This document shows, piece by piece, positions 1 to 8,986 of a DNA stretch of 64,000 nucleotides (its first letter is position 1; each line of letters opens with the position of its first letter). A model generated the notes under the pieces. It was not told where the DNA came from, did not search any database, and saw only the letters and a list, made by a program, of their open reading frames with translations. Made by a program: the position numbers and the translations under genes. The DNA comes from Radicibacter daui (GTDB lineage: Bacteria > Pseudomonadota > Alphaproteobacteria > Radicibacterales > Radicibacteraceae). The stretch lies in NCBI GenBank assembly GCA_030657355.1, contig CP131056.1, positions 3,802,501 to 3,866,500 of the forward strand, written 5' to 3'.

Positions 1-749
1 ACGGCAACGGCGGAGATGGAGGGGTCGAGCCCGTAGCGCACCTTGGAGGCCAGCACGGTGGTGAAGGTGCTGCCGGAAACGATGGTGAAAACAGTGGTGT
101 TGTAATTTTCCAGCGAGGCCAGAAATGCCAGCACCGTTGCCGAGCCGATGGCGGGCGCCATGAAAGGCAGCAGCACCTTGCAGAAGGCCTGCGTCGGCGT
201 TGCCCCCATATCGAGCGCCGCCTCCGTCAGCGTCGGGTCGAAGCGCTGGATGCGGGAGAGAAAGACCAGCATCGAATAGGCGGCGATGAAGGTGACCTGA
301 CCGAGAATGGTCAGGAAGGTGCCGTCATAAAGAAAGCTCTTGTAGGAAAGACCAAGGAAACCCGCGATCCGGCCCCAGAAGATGAGCGTCGACAGGCCGA
401 TCACCACGCCCGGCACCAGAATGGGGGCGATGAAGATGGTGTAGAGCGCCGAGCGCAGGCGCGGCCCCACCTGCGAAAGCAGGATGGCCGCCGCAAGTCC
501 GACGGGAATGGCGACGGCGATAACGCCGATGCCGATCACCAGCGAACTGCCGATGCCCGCCAGCAGCTTGTCGTCCGCCGCCAGTTTGGCAAACCAGCCG
601 GTGGTGAAACACTCCCACGGGCGGATGCGCGGAAACTGCGAGGAGTTGAAGGCCGTGATCACCATGATGATCAGCGGGCCGAAGAGATAGGCGAAGAAGA
701 GAAGGAGATAGAGGCCGGGAATGAGGCCGGTGCCTGTCTTGCGTGTCAT
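1..749 (-). CDS. ABC transporter permease, PotC-like (3' end outside window)
   Basis: Inner-membrane permease of a spermidine/putrescine-type (MetI fold) importer. The ATG at 749 opens a frame that stays open to the window edge, so about 249 residues are visible and the C-terminus is missing. It shows several hydrophobic segments and the EAA loop that docks on the ATPase (EAALDMGATP, about residue 187). It lies 10 nt downstream of the partner permease, so it is the last visible gene of an operon running ATPase, permease, permease. Substrate is inferred from family only; polyamine is the default, but related amines are possible. Confidence 0.85.
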   Translation of the reverse strand, partial: MTRKTGTGLIPGLYLLLFFAYLFGPLIIMVITAFNSSQFPRIRPWECFTTGWFAKLAADDKLLAGIGSSLVIGIGVIAVAIPVGLAAAILLSQVGPRLRSALYTIFIAPILVPGVVIGLSTLIFWGRIAGFLGLSYKSFLYDGTFLTILGQVTFIAAYSMLVFLSRIQRFDPTLTEAALDMGATPTQAFCKVLLPFMAPAIGSATVLAFLASLENYNTTVFTIVSGSTFTTVLASKVRYGLDPSISAVA

Positions 750-759
750 CGTCCGCCCC

Positions 760-1698
760 TCATCGCCCTATAGCCCCGATGGAGACCTTGAAGAGCCGCA
801 TCGTCAGAAGGACGAAGGCGATGCACACGACCAGCAGGATCATGGCGTAGGCGGATCCGCGCGGCCAGTTGCCGCCGGAATTGAACCATTGATAGACGAT
901 CTGCGTGAACCAGAGGTTGGACGGGCCCCCGAGTATCTCCGGCGCTGCCAGTGCGCCCGCCGTCAGCATGAACACCATCGTTGAGCCCGAGGCGATGCCC
1001 GGCTTGGCATAGGGGATCACCACCTTGGTGTGCACCTGAAGGCGCGTCGCCCCCATGTCCCGCGCCGCCTCAAGCTGGTTGATGTCGAGGCTTTCGATGG
1101 CGTTATAGAGCGGGAAGATCATGAGCAGGATGTAGGCGTAGGCAAGCCCGGCATAGAGCGCCACATCCTCACGGATGAAATCGATGGGCGAGCCCCAGAG
1201 ACCGACCGCCATGCCGAATTCATTGATGACGCCGCTGGAGCCGAAGAGGATGCGGAAGGCAAAGGCCCGCAGGATTTCGTTGATCCAGTAAGGCACGATG
1301 AGCGCGAGAACCATCAGCCGCGCCCGCCCGGCCGAGGAAGATTTGGCGAGCATGAAGGCGACCGGATAGCAGATCACCAGATCGAAGACGGTGACGAAGA
1401 TGGCGGCGACGAGTGTGCGCACCAGCACGCTCATATCCAGCACGTTATAGGCCGAGCCATTGCCCGAGCCGCGCAGGAAGTAGCGGTAATGCTCCAGCGT
1501 ATAGACATCTTCCGGCCCGCCCACCTTGGCCGGCGGCAGGTTGTGATGGAAGGAATAGTCGAACATGGTGAGCTGCGGCAGGATGATCAGCAGGAATATC
1601 CAGATGCCGACAGCCGCAGTGAGATAGAGCGAGACGGCAAGCCCGTTGCGCTCTACGAGGCCGGCGAAGAACCGCCTGATGCCGAGAAAATCCTTCAT
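760..1698 (-). CDS. ABC transporter permease, PotB-like
   Basis: 312-residue integral membrane subunit of the polyamine-type importer, first of the two permeases. The N-terminal segment after a short cytoplasmic stretch is hydrophobic, followed by a long periplasmic loop and five further hydrophobic helices. The EAA loop is visible as EAARDMGATRLQ near residue 210. Its ATG at 1698 overlaps the stop of the upstream ATPase gene by 4 nt (ATGA), which indicates translational coupling. Length and topology fit the PotB/PotH family. Confidence 0.88.
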   Translation of the reverse strand: MKDFLGIRRFFAGLVERNGLAVSLYLTAAVGIWIFLLIILPQLTMFDYSFHHNLPPAKVGGPEDVYTLEHYRYFLRGSGNGSAYNVLDMSVLVRTLVAAIFVTVFDLVICYPVAFMLAKSSSAGRARLMVLALIVPYWINEILRAFAFRILFGSSGVINEFGMAVGLWGSPIDFIREDVALYAGLAYAYILLMIFPLYNAIESLDINQLEAARDMGATRLQVHTKVVIPYAKPGIASGSTMVFMLTAGALAAPEILGGPSNLWFTQIVYQWFNSGGNWPRGSAYAMILLVVCIAFVLLTMRLFKVSIGAIGR

Positions 1699-2795
1699 GC
1701 GCTGGCCAGCAGGCCGAGTGGCAGGGCCACGGCAAGCTCGGGCACAAAACCGACGGTGAGGCGTCCGTCCGCCCCGGCGACGCTGCCGCCAAGGCCGTTA
1801 TTGACCAGCGACATGCGCAGCTGATGTTCGCCCGCCTGCAGCAGCAGGTGGCGCATATGGCCCTCGAACTCCTCCTTCACCAGCCGGGCCTCGAAGCTGT
1901 TGGGGCTGCCGGACGTCATTGGCACCAGCGCTTCCGGCCGGATGAAGAGATGGCACGGCTCACCAACCGCCGGGGTCACGCCACTGTCGGCGCGCAGGGC
2001 CGCGACAAGCGGCACGCCAAGGCCGGCATCGATTGTTATCCCCTGCCCGTCCTTTGCCAGCACGGTGCCGGCAAAAGCGTTGTTCTCGCCCACGAAGGAG
2101 GCGACGAAGCTGGTTGCGGGCCGGTCATAGATGGTGCGGCTGTCGGCCACCTGCTGGATCTTGCCCCGGCTCATCACCGCCACCCGGTCCGACATGGTCA
2201 GGGCCTCGCCCTGATCGTGGGTGATGTAGATGAAGGTAAGCCCCACCTGCTTCTGGATAGCCCGCAGTTCGGTGCGCATATGCTGGCGCAGCTTGAGATC
2301 AAGCGCGGAGAGCGGTTCGTCCAGCAGCAGGATATCGGGTTTGACGGCAAGGGCACGGGCAATCGCCACGCGCTGCTTCTGGCCGCCGGAAAGTTCGTCG
2401 ATGCGCTTGTCGCCCTGGCCCGGCAGGGCAATCATCTCCAGAAGCTCGTCGGCGCGCCGGCGCCGCTCGCGTTTCTCCACCCCGCGCACCTCCAGCGGAA
2501 AAGCGATATTGTCCGCCACCGAGCGCAAGGGAAACAGGGCGAGGTTCTGGAAGATAAGCGCGGTTGGCCGCCGGTTGGGGCCAACACCCTTCATGTCGTG
2601 ATTGCCGATACGGATGCGCCCGAGCGTCGGCTCCTGAAAGCCGGAGATACAGCGCAGCAGTGTCGTCTTTCCGCAGCCCGAGGGCCCAAGGAAGGAAAAG
2701 AACTCCCCGCCCGCGATGGTCAGGTTGGCGTCTTCAACCGCCACGAAATTTTCAAACTCGACCCAGACATGATCGAGCGAGACTTCCTTGGTCAT
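1695..2795 (-). CDS. ABC transporter ATP-binding protein, PotA-like
   Basis: 366-residue ATPase that powers the polyamine-type importer. The nucleotide-binding domain has Walker A GPSGCGKTT, the signature LSGGQKQR, Walker B DILLLDEP and the switch histidine in YITHDQ. The last 120 residues resemble a TOBE regulatory domain, as in PotA/PotG. The ATG at 2795 is preferred over an upstream in-frame ATG at 2825 because GGAG lies 7 nt before it. It ends in a 4-nt overlap with the next permease. Confidence 0.9.
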   Translation of the reverse strand: MTKEVSLDHVWVEFENFVAVEDANLTIAGGEFFSFLGPSGCGKTTLLRCISGFQEPTLGRIRIGNHDMKGVGPNRRPTALIFQNLALFPLRSVADNIAFPLEVRGVEKRERRRRADELLEMIALPGQGDKRIDELSGGQKQRVAIARALAVKPDILLLDEPLSALDLKLRQHMRTELRAIQKQVGLTFIYITHDQGEALTMSDRVAVMSRGKIQQVADSRTIYDRPATSFVASFVGENNAFAGTVLAKDGQGITIDAGLGVPLVAALRADSGVTPAVGEPCHLFIRPEALVPMTSGSPNSFEARLVKEEFEGHMRHLLLQAGEHQLRMSLVNNGLGGSVAGADGRLTVGFVPELAVALPLGLLASA

Positions 2796-2962
2796 TAAGG
2801 GCTCCGGCAATCGTGCTCGCGGCAAACATCGGTTTCCCCGCGCCCCTGCCGGGAGGGACAGGAACGCGAGGCTGGTCCGGTGAAAGCGCCCGTGACCGAC
2901 TCCCTTGCGCTACCCCGTCAAAAGGCAGGAAAGGATGCCGGCCCGGCACGCGTCGGCGCCCG

Positions 2963-4105
2963 TCAGGCGCTGGTCAGCTTGTTGGCGTATTCGGTGCGGA
3001 TGTCGGCATACCATTGCGGCTCCGGCGGCCACGGATTGAGCTTGGCCAGCGCATCGCCCGGATAGGCATCGGCAAAATTCTTCGCATAGGTGGCGGAGGC
3101 GAACTTGTCCGCGCCCGTCACCGGCGAATTGTAGCCGTGATGGTCAATGGCCTCGCCGGCATATTTCGCCTCGTAGGCGAATTTGATGAAGGCATAGACC
3201 TGCTCGATGTTTTCCGCCCCGGTCGGCAGCGCCATGCCGTCCACCCAGGCCATCGCGCCTTCCTTGGGGGCGCGATACATGACCGGCTCGCCCTGGGTCT
3301 TGAGCGCCAGCGGCGGGCCGTCCCAAGTCTGGCCGACGATGACACCTTCGTTCATCAGGCCGTTCTTCTGCGTGTCGGCGTCGTTCCAGAACAGCTTGAC
3401 GTTGCCCTTGCGCGCGATGCACCAGGCGGTGACCTTGTCCCACACCGGCCGCATCTCGGCTTCGGAGGTATAGGCCTTCCACATCGAGCCCGGCGCCAGT
3501 TCGCCGATGGTCTCCATATAAAGGCCGGCACCCAGCATCATCGAGTGCGGGCGGCCCATGGTTTTGCCGGCATTGGCCTTGTCCCACACATCGCCATAGC
3601 TCGGCGTACCGCCGGCCGGGGTAAAGGCGTCGGTGCGCCAGGCCATGCCTTCAGTGCCCCAGATATGCGGCAGCCAGTAGGTCTTGCCTTCGGCAAAGGC
3701 CCAGTCGGTATTGCCGATCTTGGCCATCGCCGGATTGACCTTGTCGATCGCCACCTTGCTCATGTCGAACGGCTGCAGGAGCTCAAGCGGCTTCCACTGC
3801 AAGGAACGGTTATTGGTCGGCGAAACGATGTCGAAGCCACGGCCGTTGGTGGCCTTCAGCTTGTTGATGATCTCTTCGTTGGAGCCGATTCCGGTGTAGT
3901 TGATCTTGATCCCGGTCTCTTTTTCGAAGGCCGAGATGAAGGTGTCCGGCAGGTAGTCGGACCACATGAGGATGTTGACTTCACCGGAGGAGGCCAGCGC
4001 CCGCGAGCTGATGATCGCGGGCATGGCGACGGAAGCGCCTACGGTAGCAGAGGTCTTCAGCAGCGTGCGGCGGCTGAAGGACGGACCGGACCTGAACTTT
4101 GCCAT
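2963..4105 (-). CDS. Polyamine-type ABC transporter substrate-binding protein (Tat signal)
   Basis: 380-residue periplasmic binding protein of the PotD/PotF family, first gene of the importer operon. The start at 4105 follows GGAG and gives an N-terminus with a twin-arginine motif, SRRTLLK, then a hydrophobic stretch ending in an AxA-like site (RALAS). This suggests export in the folded state by Tat. The mature part begins VNILMWSDYLPDTF, characteristic of spermidine/putrescine binding proteins. A 167-nt gap separates it from the ATPase gene. The ligand is not determined: it may be putrescine, spermidine or another amine. Confidence 0.88.
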   Translation of the reverse strand: MAKFRSGPSFSRRTLLKTSATVGASVAMPAIISSRALASSGEVNILMWSDYLPDTFISAFEKETGIKINYTGIGSNEEIINKLKATNGRGFDIVSPTNNRSLQWKPLELLQPFDMSKVAIDKVNPAMAKIGNTDWAFAEGKTYWLPHIWGTEGMAWRTDAFTPAGGTPSYGDVWDKANAGKTMGRPHSMMLGAGLYMETIGELAPGSMWKAYTSEAEMRPVWDKVTAWCIARKGNVKLFWNDADTQKNGLMNEGVIVGQTWDGPPLALKTQGEPVMYRAPKEGAMAWVDGMALPTGAENIEQVYAFIKFAYEAKYAGEAIDHHGYNSPVTGADKFASATYAKNFADAYPGDALAKLNPWPPEPQWYADIRTEYANKLTSA

Positions 4106-4183
4106 CCTGTTCTCCAATTTTTCTTGGGAGCTGCCGCTCGGGCGCCCCTCGTTGATAAATTGCCGTCTTGCGTCCCTTGCGTA

Positions 4184-4208
4184 CGTTTCTGGTGCATGCG
4201 TTTCTGGT
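4184..4208. promoter_or_regulatory. Direct repeat, candidate MocR operator
   Basis: The 305-nt gap between the divergent binding-protein gene and the MocR regulator (4106-4410) contains the 10-mer CGTTTCTGGT twice, at 4184-4193 and 4199-4208, a 15-bp period. MocR-type regulators (GabR, PdxR, TauR) are known to bind direct repeats. The location about 80-100 bp upstream of the binding-protein start fits activation of the importer operon. A TTCTGG core also occurs at 7357-7362 upstream of the aminotransferase. The operator role is inference. Confidence 0.4.
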
Positions 4209-4410
4209 TGTTGTCTCCCCGCGCCCTGCCCCGGTGCCGGAGCAGGCCTCCCTCGCGTCCGCAAAAAGGCTATTTCGGCAGGAGGACCGGCCCATAGACC
4301 CAGAGGCCGAAACTTATGGTGCCAGAGCGTTTTGCACTGCACACTGGCCGGGCCGCTCTGCCAGACTTTGCGGCGCCGACCGGCCTCTGCCAGCAAAAGC
4401 GCCCGCCCCG

Positions 4411-5913
4411 ATGCTCACCCTCGAACTCCAGGACCCGGCAGTCAGCGGCTACACCCTGCAGCAGCAGCTGCATCAGGGGCTGATCGACGCCATTCTGGGC
4501 GGCACCCTGCCGCTGCACGATCCGCTGCCCTCCACCCGTGATCTGGCGGCAGCGCTGGGGATTTCACGCAATACGGTGGTGCTGACCTATCAGCGGCTGA
4601 TGGATGACGGCTATCTGACGCCGGTGCGCCGGCGGGGCCATTTTGTCAACGAGCAGTATATCCGCCAGCAGCTGCGCCTGCGGCTCGATACCCGCACCGC
4701 CTCCCTCTTCGCGCCCGAGCGCGACCCCGGCCTGTGGGACAAAAGGCTGCGCCAGCGGCCTACGCGGCAGCGCAACATCATCAAGCCTTCCAACTGGCGG
4801 GAGTTTCCGTATCCCTTCATCTACGGGCAGGTCGCGACCGACAAGATTTCCATCGCCCGCTGGCGCGACTGCATGCGCCTGGCCGGCAGCGGCGTGCACG
4901 CCACCAGTTGGATCGGCGACCAGATGGATGCCGACGATCCCATGCTGCTCGACCAGATCATCACCCGCGTGCTGCCGCACCGGGGCCTGCGCGCGCACCG
5001 TGACCAGTTGCTGGTCACCATGGGGGCGCAGAACGCGCTCTACATGATCGGCCAGTTACTCGGCGGGCCCGGCCGGCGCATCGGGGTGGAAAATCCGGGC
5101 TATGTCGATGCCAACAACATCTTTGCCGCAACCGGAGCGGAGCTGGTGCCGCTGCCGGTGGATGCGAACGGGCTGATGCTGTCAGACACGCTGGGAGGCT
5201 GCGACGTCATCTACACAACGCCCTCTCACCAGTGCCCGACCAGCGTCACCCTGTCGCTGCCCCGCCGGATGCGGCTGGTGGAGCAGGTGCAGCAGGACGA
5301 CCTCATCCTCATCGAGGATGATTACGAGCATGAGCTGAATTTCCTCGGCCAGCAGCATGCCGCCATCAAGAGCTACGACAATGCCGGCCGCGTCATCTAT
5401 GTCGGGAGCCTGACCAAGCTGGTGTTTCCCGGGGTGCGCATCGGCTTCGTGCTTGCCGATGCCGAGCTGATCCAGGAATTGCGAGCGCTCCGGCGGCTGG
5501 TCTACCGCCACCCCTCGGCGCAAAACCAGCGCGCCATGGCGATCTTCATCGCCGAAGGGCATCTCGATGCCCATATCCGCCGCACGCGCGACCGGCTTTC
5601 CGCCAAATGGCACATCCTCCAGCGCGAGATCGCCCGGCAGATGCCAGATGTGCATGTGACCGCTACCACCGGCGGATCGGCCCTGTGGCTAAGGCTGCCG
5701 GACGGTATCGACACCTGGGCCGTGCACCGCGAATGCGCCCGGCGCGGCGTGCTGATCGAGCCGGGCGACGTGCACTATTTTGGCCCCGACGCCCCGCGCA
5801 ATCGCATGCGCCTTGGTTTTGCCGCCGTCAGCGAAGACCGGATCGCCGCCGGCATCACGCTGCTGGCGGAGGCGGTGGAAGCCGTCCGCCAGAGCGCCGC
5901 CCCGGCCGAATAA
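4411..5913 (+). CDS. MocR-family (GntR-HTH / aminotransferase-fold) transcriptional regulator
   Basis: 500-residue chimeric regulator. Residues 1-75 form a GntR-type winged helix (PSTRDLAAALGISRNTVVLTY). The rest is a class-I aminotransferase-fold domain with the PLP-binding lysine at about K336 (SLTKLVFPG) and the aspartate region IEDDYEHEL. Members include GabR, PdxR and TauR, which sense PLP adducts with amines. The start at 4411 is chosen because the HTH begins soon after; a longer in-frame extension from 4168 lacks domain support. It sits between an amine importer and an aminotransferase, so it probably controls both. The effector is unknown. Confidence 0.88.
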   Translation: MLTLELQDPAVSGYTLQQQLHQGLIDAILGGTLPLHDPLPSTRDLAAALGISRNTVVLTYQRLMDDGYLTPVRRRGHFVNEQYIRQQLRLRLDTRTASLFAPERDPGLWDKRLRQRPTRQRNIIKPSNWREFPYPFIYGQVATDKISIARWRDCMRLAGSGVHATSWIGDQMDADDPMLLDQIITRVLPHRGLRAHRDQLLVTMGAQNALYMIGQLLGGPGRRIGVENPGYVDANNIFAATGAELVPLPVDANGLMLSDTLGGCDVIYTTPSHQCPTSVTLSLPRRMRLVEQVQQDDLILIEDDYEHELNFLGQQHAAIKSYDNAGRVIYVGSLTKLVFPGVRIGFVLADAELIQELRALRRLVYRHPSAQNQRAMAIFIAEGHLDAHIRRTRDRLSAKWHILQREIARQMPDVHVTATTGGSALWLRLPDGIDTWAVHRECARRGVLIEPGDVHYFGPDAPRNRMRLGFAAVSEDRIAAGITLLAEAVEAVRQSAAPAE

Positions 5914-5919
5914 TCACGC

Positions 5920-7236
5920 TCAGGCGTCGGTGCGGCCCAGCACCGATTGCAGGATGGCCACCATGTCGGTGATCTCCTGCTCGCTCGCCACCAGCGCCGG
6001 GGCGAAGATCAGCGCATCGCCGGTTGCCTTGACATGCAACCCCTGACGGAAGAGCTCGCGCTGCGCCCAGCTACCCTTGGCACCGGGCGTCGCGCCCGGC
6101 GTCAGCTGGATGCCGGCCAGCATGCCGTAACCGCGCAGATCGCTGACCTGAGCGAGATTGCGCAGCCCGAAAACCGCATCGAGGAAGAAGGGCGACAGCG
6201 CCTTGCCACGGGCAAAGAGCCCTTCCTTTTCATAGATGCCCAGCGCCGCAATGCCGGCCGCGCAAGCAACCGGGTGGGCGGAATAGGTATAGCCGTGGAA
6301 GAACTCCGGCCTGTCCCCCTTGGCAGCCTCGAACAGGGCGTCCTGGATGGCAGCACTGGTGGCAACCGCGCTCATCGGGATGGCGCCGTTGGTCAGCGCC
6401 TTGGCCATCGTCATCACATCCGGGCGCACGCCGAATTCCTGCGCGGCAAAAGCAGAGCCCGTGCGGCCAAAGCCGGTGATCACCTCGTCCAGCACCAGGA
6501 GGATGCCATACTTGTCGCAGATCGAGCGCAGGCGCTGCAGATACCCCACCGGCGGCACGATGGTGCCGACGGAACCGGCAATCGGCTCCACGAACACGGC
6601 GGCGATGGTCTCCCCGCCATAGGTGCGGCAAATCTCTTCCAGATCATCCGCCAGCTCCGCGCCGGTCAGCGGCTGGCCGCGCGAATAACGCTGCTCTTCC
6701 GTCCAGGTCTGGCGCATATGCACCACGTCGCAGGTCACGCCGGAGAAATCGCGCCGGTTATTGACCATGCCGGCCAGCGACGTGCCGCCGAGATTAACGC
6801 CGTGATAGCCCCAGTTGCGCGAGACGAACCGTGTGCGCTGCCCCTGGCCGCAGGCCCGGTGATAGGCAAGGCAGAGCTTCATGGCGGTATCCACCGCCTC
6901 GGAGCCCGAACCGGCAAAGAACACCCGGTCCATCCCCTCCGGCAAAATCTCCACCAGCCTGCCGGCAAACTCGAAGGAAATCGGCGCTGCACGCTGGAAA
7001 TGCGGCGTGAAATCCAGCTTGCGCAGCTGGGCGTAGACCGCCTCGGCAATCTCGCTGCGGCCATGGCCGGCCGCACAGCAGAAGAGGCCTGAAGCACCGT
7101 CGAGGATCTCCTGCCCGTCCGGCGTCCAGTACTTCACCCCCTCCGCCCGTTCGAAAAGCTGCGGCTCTTCGTGGAACAGGCGGTTGTTGGTGAAGGGCAA
7201 CCAGTGATGGGTCATGTCGAGGGCGGCGATGTTCAT
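5920..7236 (-). CDS. Class III omega-amino acid:pyruvate-type aminotransferase
   Basis: 438-residue PLP enzyme that transfers an amino group from an omega-amine or omega-amino acid to pyruvate. Visible are the substrate-site segment HHWLPFTNNRLF, the cofactor phosphate loop GSGSEAVDTAMK, the aspartate motif VLDEVITGFGRTG and the Schiff-base lysine at about K279 (MAKALTNG). The start at 7236 follows AGGAG at 6 nt. Closest in style to beta-alanine/putrescine:pyruvate transaminases; taurine or hypotaurine are possible alternatives. It converges with the MocR gene and diverges from the TSUP-SDR pair, which suggests a shared pathway. Confidence 0.85.
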   Translation of the reverse strand: MNIAALDMTHHWLPFTNNRLFHEEPQLFERAEGVKYWTPDGQEILDGASGLFCCAAGHGRSEIAEAVYAQLRKLDFTPHFQRAAPISFEFAGRLVEILPEGMDRVFFAGSGSEAVDTAMKLCLAYHRACGQGQRTRFVSRNWGYHGVNLGGTSLAGMVNNRRDFSGVTCDVVHMRQTWTEEQRYSRGQPLTGAELADDLEEICRTYGGETIAAVFVEPIAGSVGTIVPPVGYLQRLRSICDKYGILLVLDEVITGFGRTGSAFAAQEFGVRPDVMTMAKALTNGAIPMSAVATSAAIQDALFEAAKGDRPEFFHGYTYSAHPVACAAGIAALGIYEKEGLFARGKALSPFFLDAVFGLRNLAQVSDLRGYGMLAGIQLTPGATPGAKGSWAQRELFRQGLHVKATGDALIFAPALVASEQEITDMVAILQSVLGRTDA

Positions 7237-7440
7237 GGTGGCTCCTGCTGGCGAAGTCTCTCCTTCGGCCAGTAGCGCGATTTGCCGCCCCTCCGTTAGG
7301 TCCACAGCCGCATGAGACGTGGAGCCAGATGGCATCGTGGTTCCATAGAATATCGGTTCTGGATCTAGCCGCCCCGTCGGGGCCCGGCTAATGCAGAGGC
7401 TGCAAGACCGCGCCGTTTTTCGGGGAAAGGGCCGTTGTTG

Positions 7441-8220
7441 ATGGAAATGCTCTGGCTGGGCATCGTGGTAACAGGAGCGGCCTTCTTTCGCGGCGTGACC
7501 GGATATGGTTTCGCCCTGCTGGCGGCGCTGGGGCTGACCCTGATGTTGCCACCGCAAACGGCAACCCCGCTGATCGTCCTTGTCGATCTTTTCATCACCG
7601 CGCTCATCCTGCGCACCTTCAAGGCCAGCGATATCGACTGGAAGGCCTCGTCCATCCTGCTGGGTTTCGGGCTTGTTGGTGCCGTCTTCGGCCCCTTTGC
7701 TTCCGAGCATATGTCGGCTGGCATGGCGCAGCTTGCTACCAGCGCCACCGTCGGCATCGCCGCGCTGATCGCCATGGTGCGCCATCCCCCGCGCTGGGCC
7801 GGCAGCACCGTTACCGGCGCGCTTGCCGCCTTCGTAACCGGCATGGTGGTTACCGCCTTTGCCGTCGGCGGACCGCTGGCGGCGGTGTGGCTACTGGCCG
7901 GCGGCACGCGGGAGGACAAGGTGCGCTCCACCCTCGCCCTCTTCTTCGGCGCCATCGACCTGACCGGCCTTGTCATGCGTTACCAGCTCGGCATCCTGCC
8001 GCCGGGCTTCCTCACCTGGGTGCTGCCCTGCCTCGTGCTGGCCCTGATCGGCTATCTGCCGGGCGAGCGCCTTTACCGCCGCCTCGCGCCGCTCACCTGG
8101 CGGCGCTTCAGTGCTGCCGGGCTTGTCGCCATCGCGGTTGCCGGCGGCATCCAGACCACCGCGCTGCTGATCTTCGGCCAGGCCGCAGCAGCCTCGAGCG
8201 AACAGGAAACTGCCCCATGA
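7441..8220 (+). CDS. TSUP (TauE/SafE) family membrane exporter
   Basis: 259-residue polytopic membrane protein with about eight hydrophobic helices and the family's N-terminal pattern FFRGVTGYGFALLAALGL. TSUP proteins export or import organosulfonates, sulfite and related anions. The start is ATG 7441 (or the in-frame TTG 7435); GGGGAAAGG lies upstream. The gene is coupled to the following dehydrogenase by an ATGA overlap, suggesting that it moves the product or substrate of that enzyme. A candidate regulator core (TTCTGG, 7357-7362) lies in the divergent promoter region. Confidence 0.8.
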   Translation: MEMLWLGIVVTGAAFFRGVTGYGFALLAALGLTLMLPPQTATPLIVLVDLFITALILRTFKASDIDWKASSILLGFGLVGAVFGPFASEHMSAGMAQLATSATVGIAALIAMVRHPPRWAGSTVTGALAAFVTGMVVTAFAVGGPLAAVWLLAGGTREDKVRSTLALFFGAIDLTGLVMRYQLGILPPGFLTWVLPCLVLALIGYLPGERLYRRLAPLTWRRFSAAGLVAIAVAGGIQTTALLIFGQAAAASSEQETAP

Positions 8221-8975
8221 TCCGTACCGCCCTCATCACCGGCGCCACCGCCGGTTTTGGCGCGGCCATCGCCCGCCGCCTTGTTGCCGATGGCTGGCGC
8301 ATCATCATTACCGGCCGCCGTGCCGAGCGGCTGGAGGCCCTTGCGGCAGAACTGGGCGGCGCGGCCATCTGCCACCCGCTGGCCTTCGACATCCGTGATG
8401 AAGAAGCATTGCGCACGGCCCTTGCCAGCCTGCCGTCCGACTTTTCCGGCATCGACATGCTGGTCAACAATGCCGGCCTTGCGCTCGGCACCGCCGCTGC
8501 CCAGCACACGAAGCTGGAAGACTGGCATACGATGATCGAGACCAACATCACCGGCCTCGTCACCATCACCCGCCTGCTGCTGGACCGGCTCATCGAGCGG
8601 CGCGGGCTCATCGTCAATATGAGTTCGATTGCCGCCAACTGGCCCTATCCGGGCGGCAATGTCTACGCCGCCACCAAGGCCTTCGTGCAGCAATTCTCGC
8701 TCGGCCTGCGCTCGGACCTGCAGGGCACCGGCGTGCGTGTGACGGCCATCGGCCCCGGCCTTTCGGAGAGCGAGTTCACGCTGGTACGCACAGCCGGCAA
8801 CCAGGACGCCTATGACAAACTCTACAAGGGCGCGGACCCGCTACAGCCGGAAGATATCGCCGAGACGGTGACCTGGGTTGCCGCCCTGCCACCGCACATG
8901 AACATCAACACGCTGGAAGTGATGCCGGTGAGCCAGTCCTGGTCCCCTTTCAGCATTCACCGCAAGCCGGCCTGA
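8217..8975 (+). CDS. YdfG/IsfD-like short-chain dehydrogenase (semialdehyde / sulfoacetaldehyde reductase candidate)
   Basis: 252-residue classical SDR. It has the nucleotide-binding TGATAGFG motif, NNAG near residue 82 and the catalytic YAATK with a preceding serine (NMSSIAANW). The arginines after beta-2 (TGRRAERLE) indicate NADP preference. The C-terminus (NTLEVMPVSQSW) closely follows E. coli YdfG, which acts on 3-hydroxy acids such as L-allo-threonine, serine and 3-hydroxypropionate. Bacterial sulfoacetaldehyde reductase IsfD is a related SDR. ATGA overlap with the TSUP exporter and divergence from the aminotransferase suggest reduction of an aldehyde formed by transamination. Confidence 0.82.
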   Translation: MIRTALITGATAGFGAAIARRLVADGWRIIITGRRAERLEALAAELGGAAICHPLAFDIRDEEALRTALASLPSDFSGIDMLVNNAGLALGTAAAQHTKLEDWHTMIETNITGLVTITRLLLDRLIERRGLIVNMSSIAANWPYPGGNVYAATKAFVQQFSLGLRSDLQGTGVRVTAIGPGLSESEFTLVRTAGNQDAYDKLYKGADPLQPEDIAETVTWVAALPPHMNINTLEVMPVSQSWSPFSIHRKPA

Positions 8976-8986
8976 CAATCCCGCCC

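Noticed and set aside
2564-4297. Long open frame on the strand opposite the polyamine binding-protein gene
   Set aside because: GC-rich shadow of the real minus-strand gene, with no domain, no ribosome site and arginine-rich, low-complexity translation.
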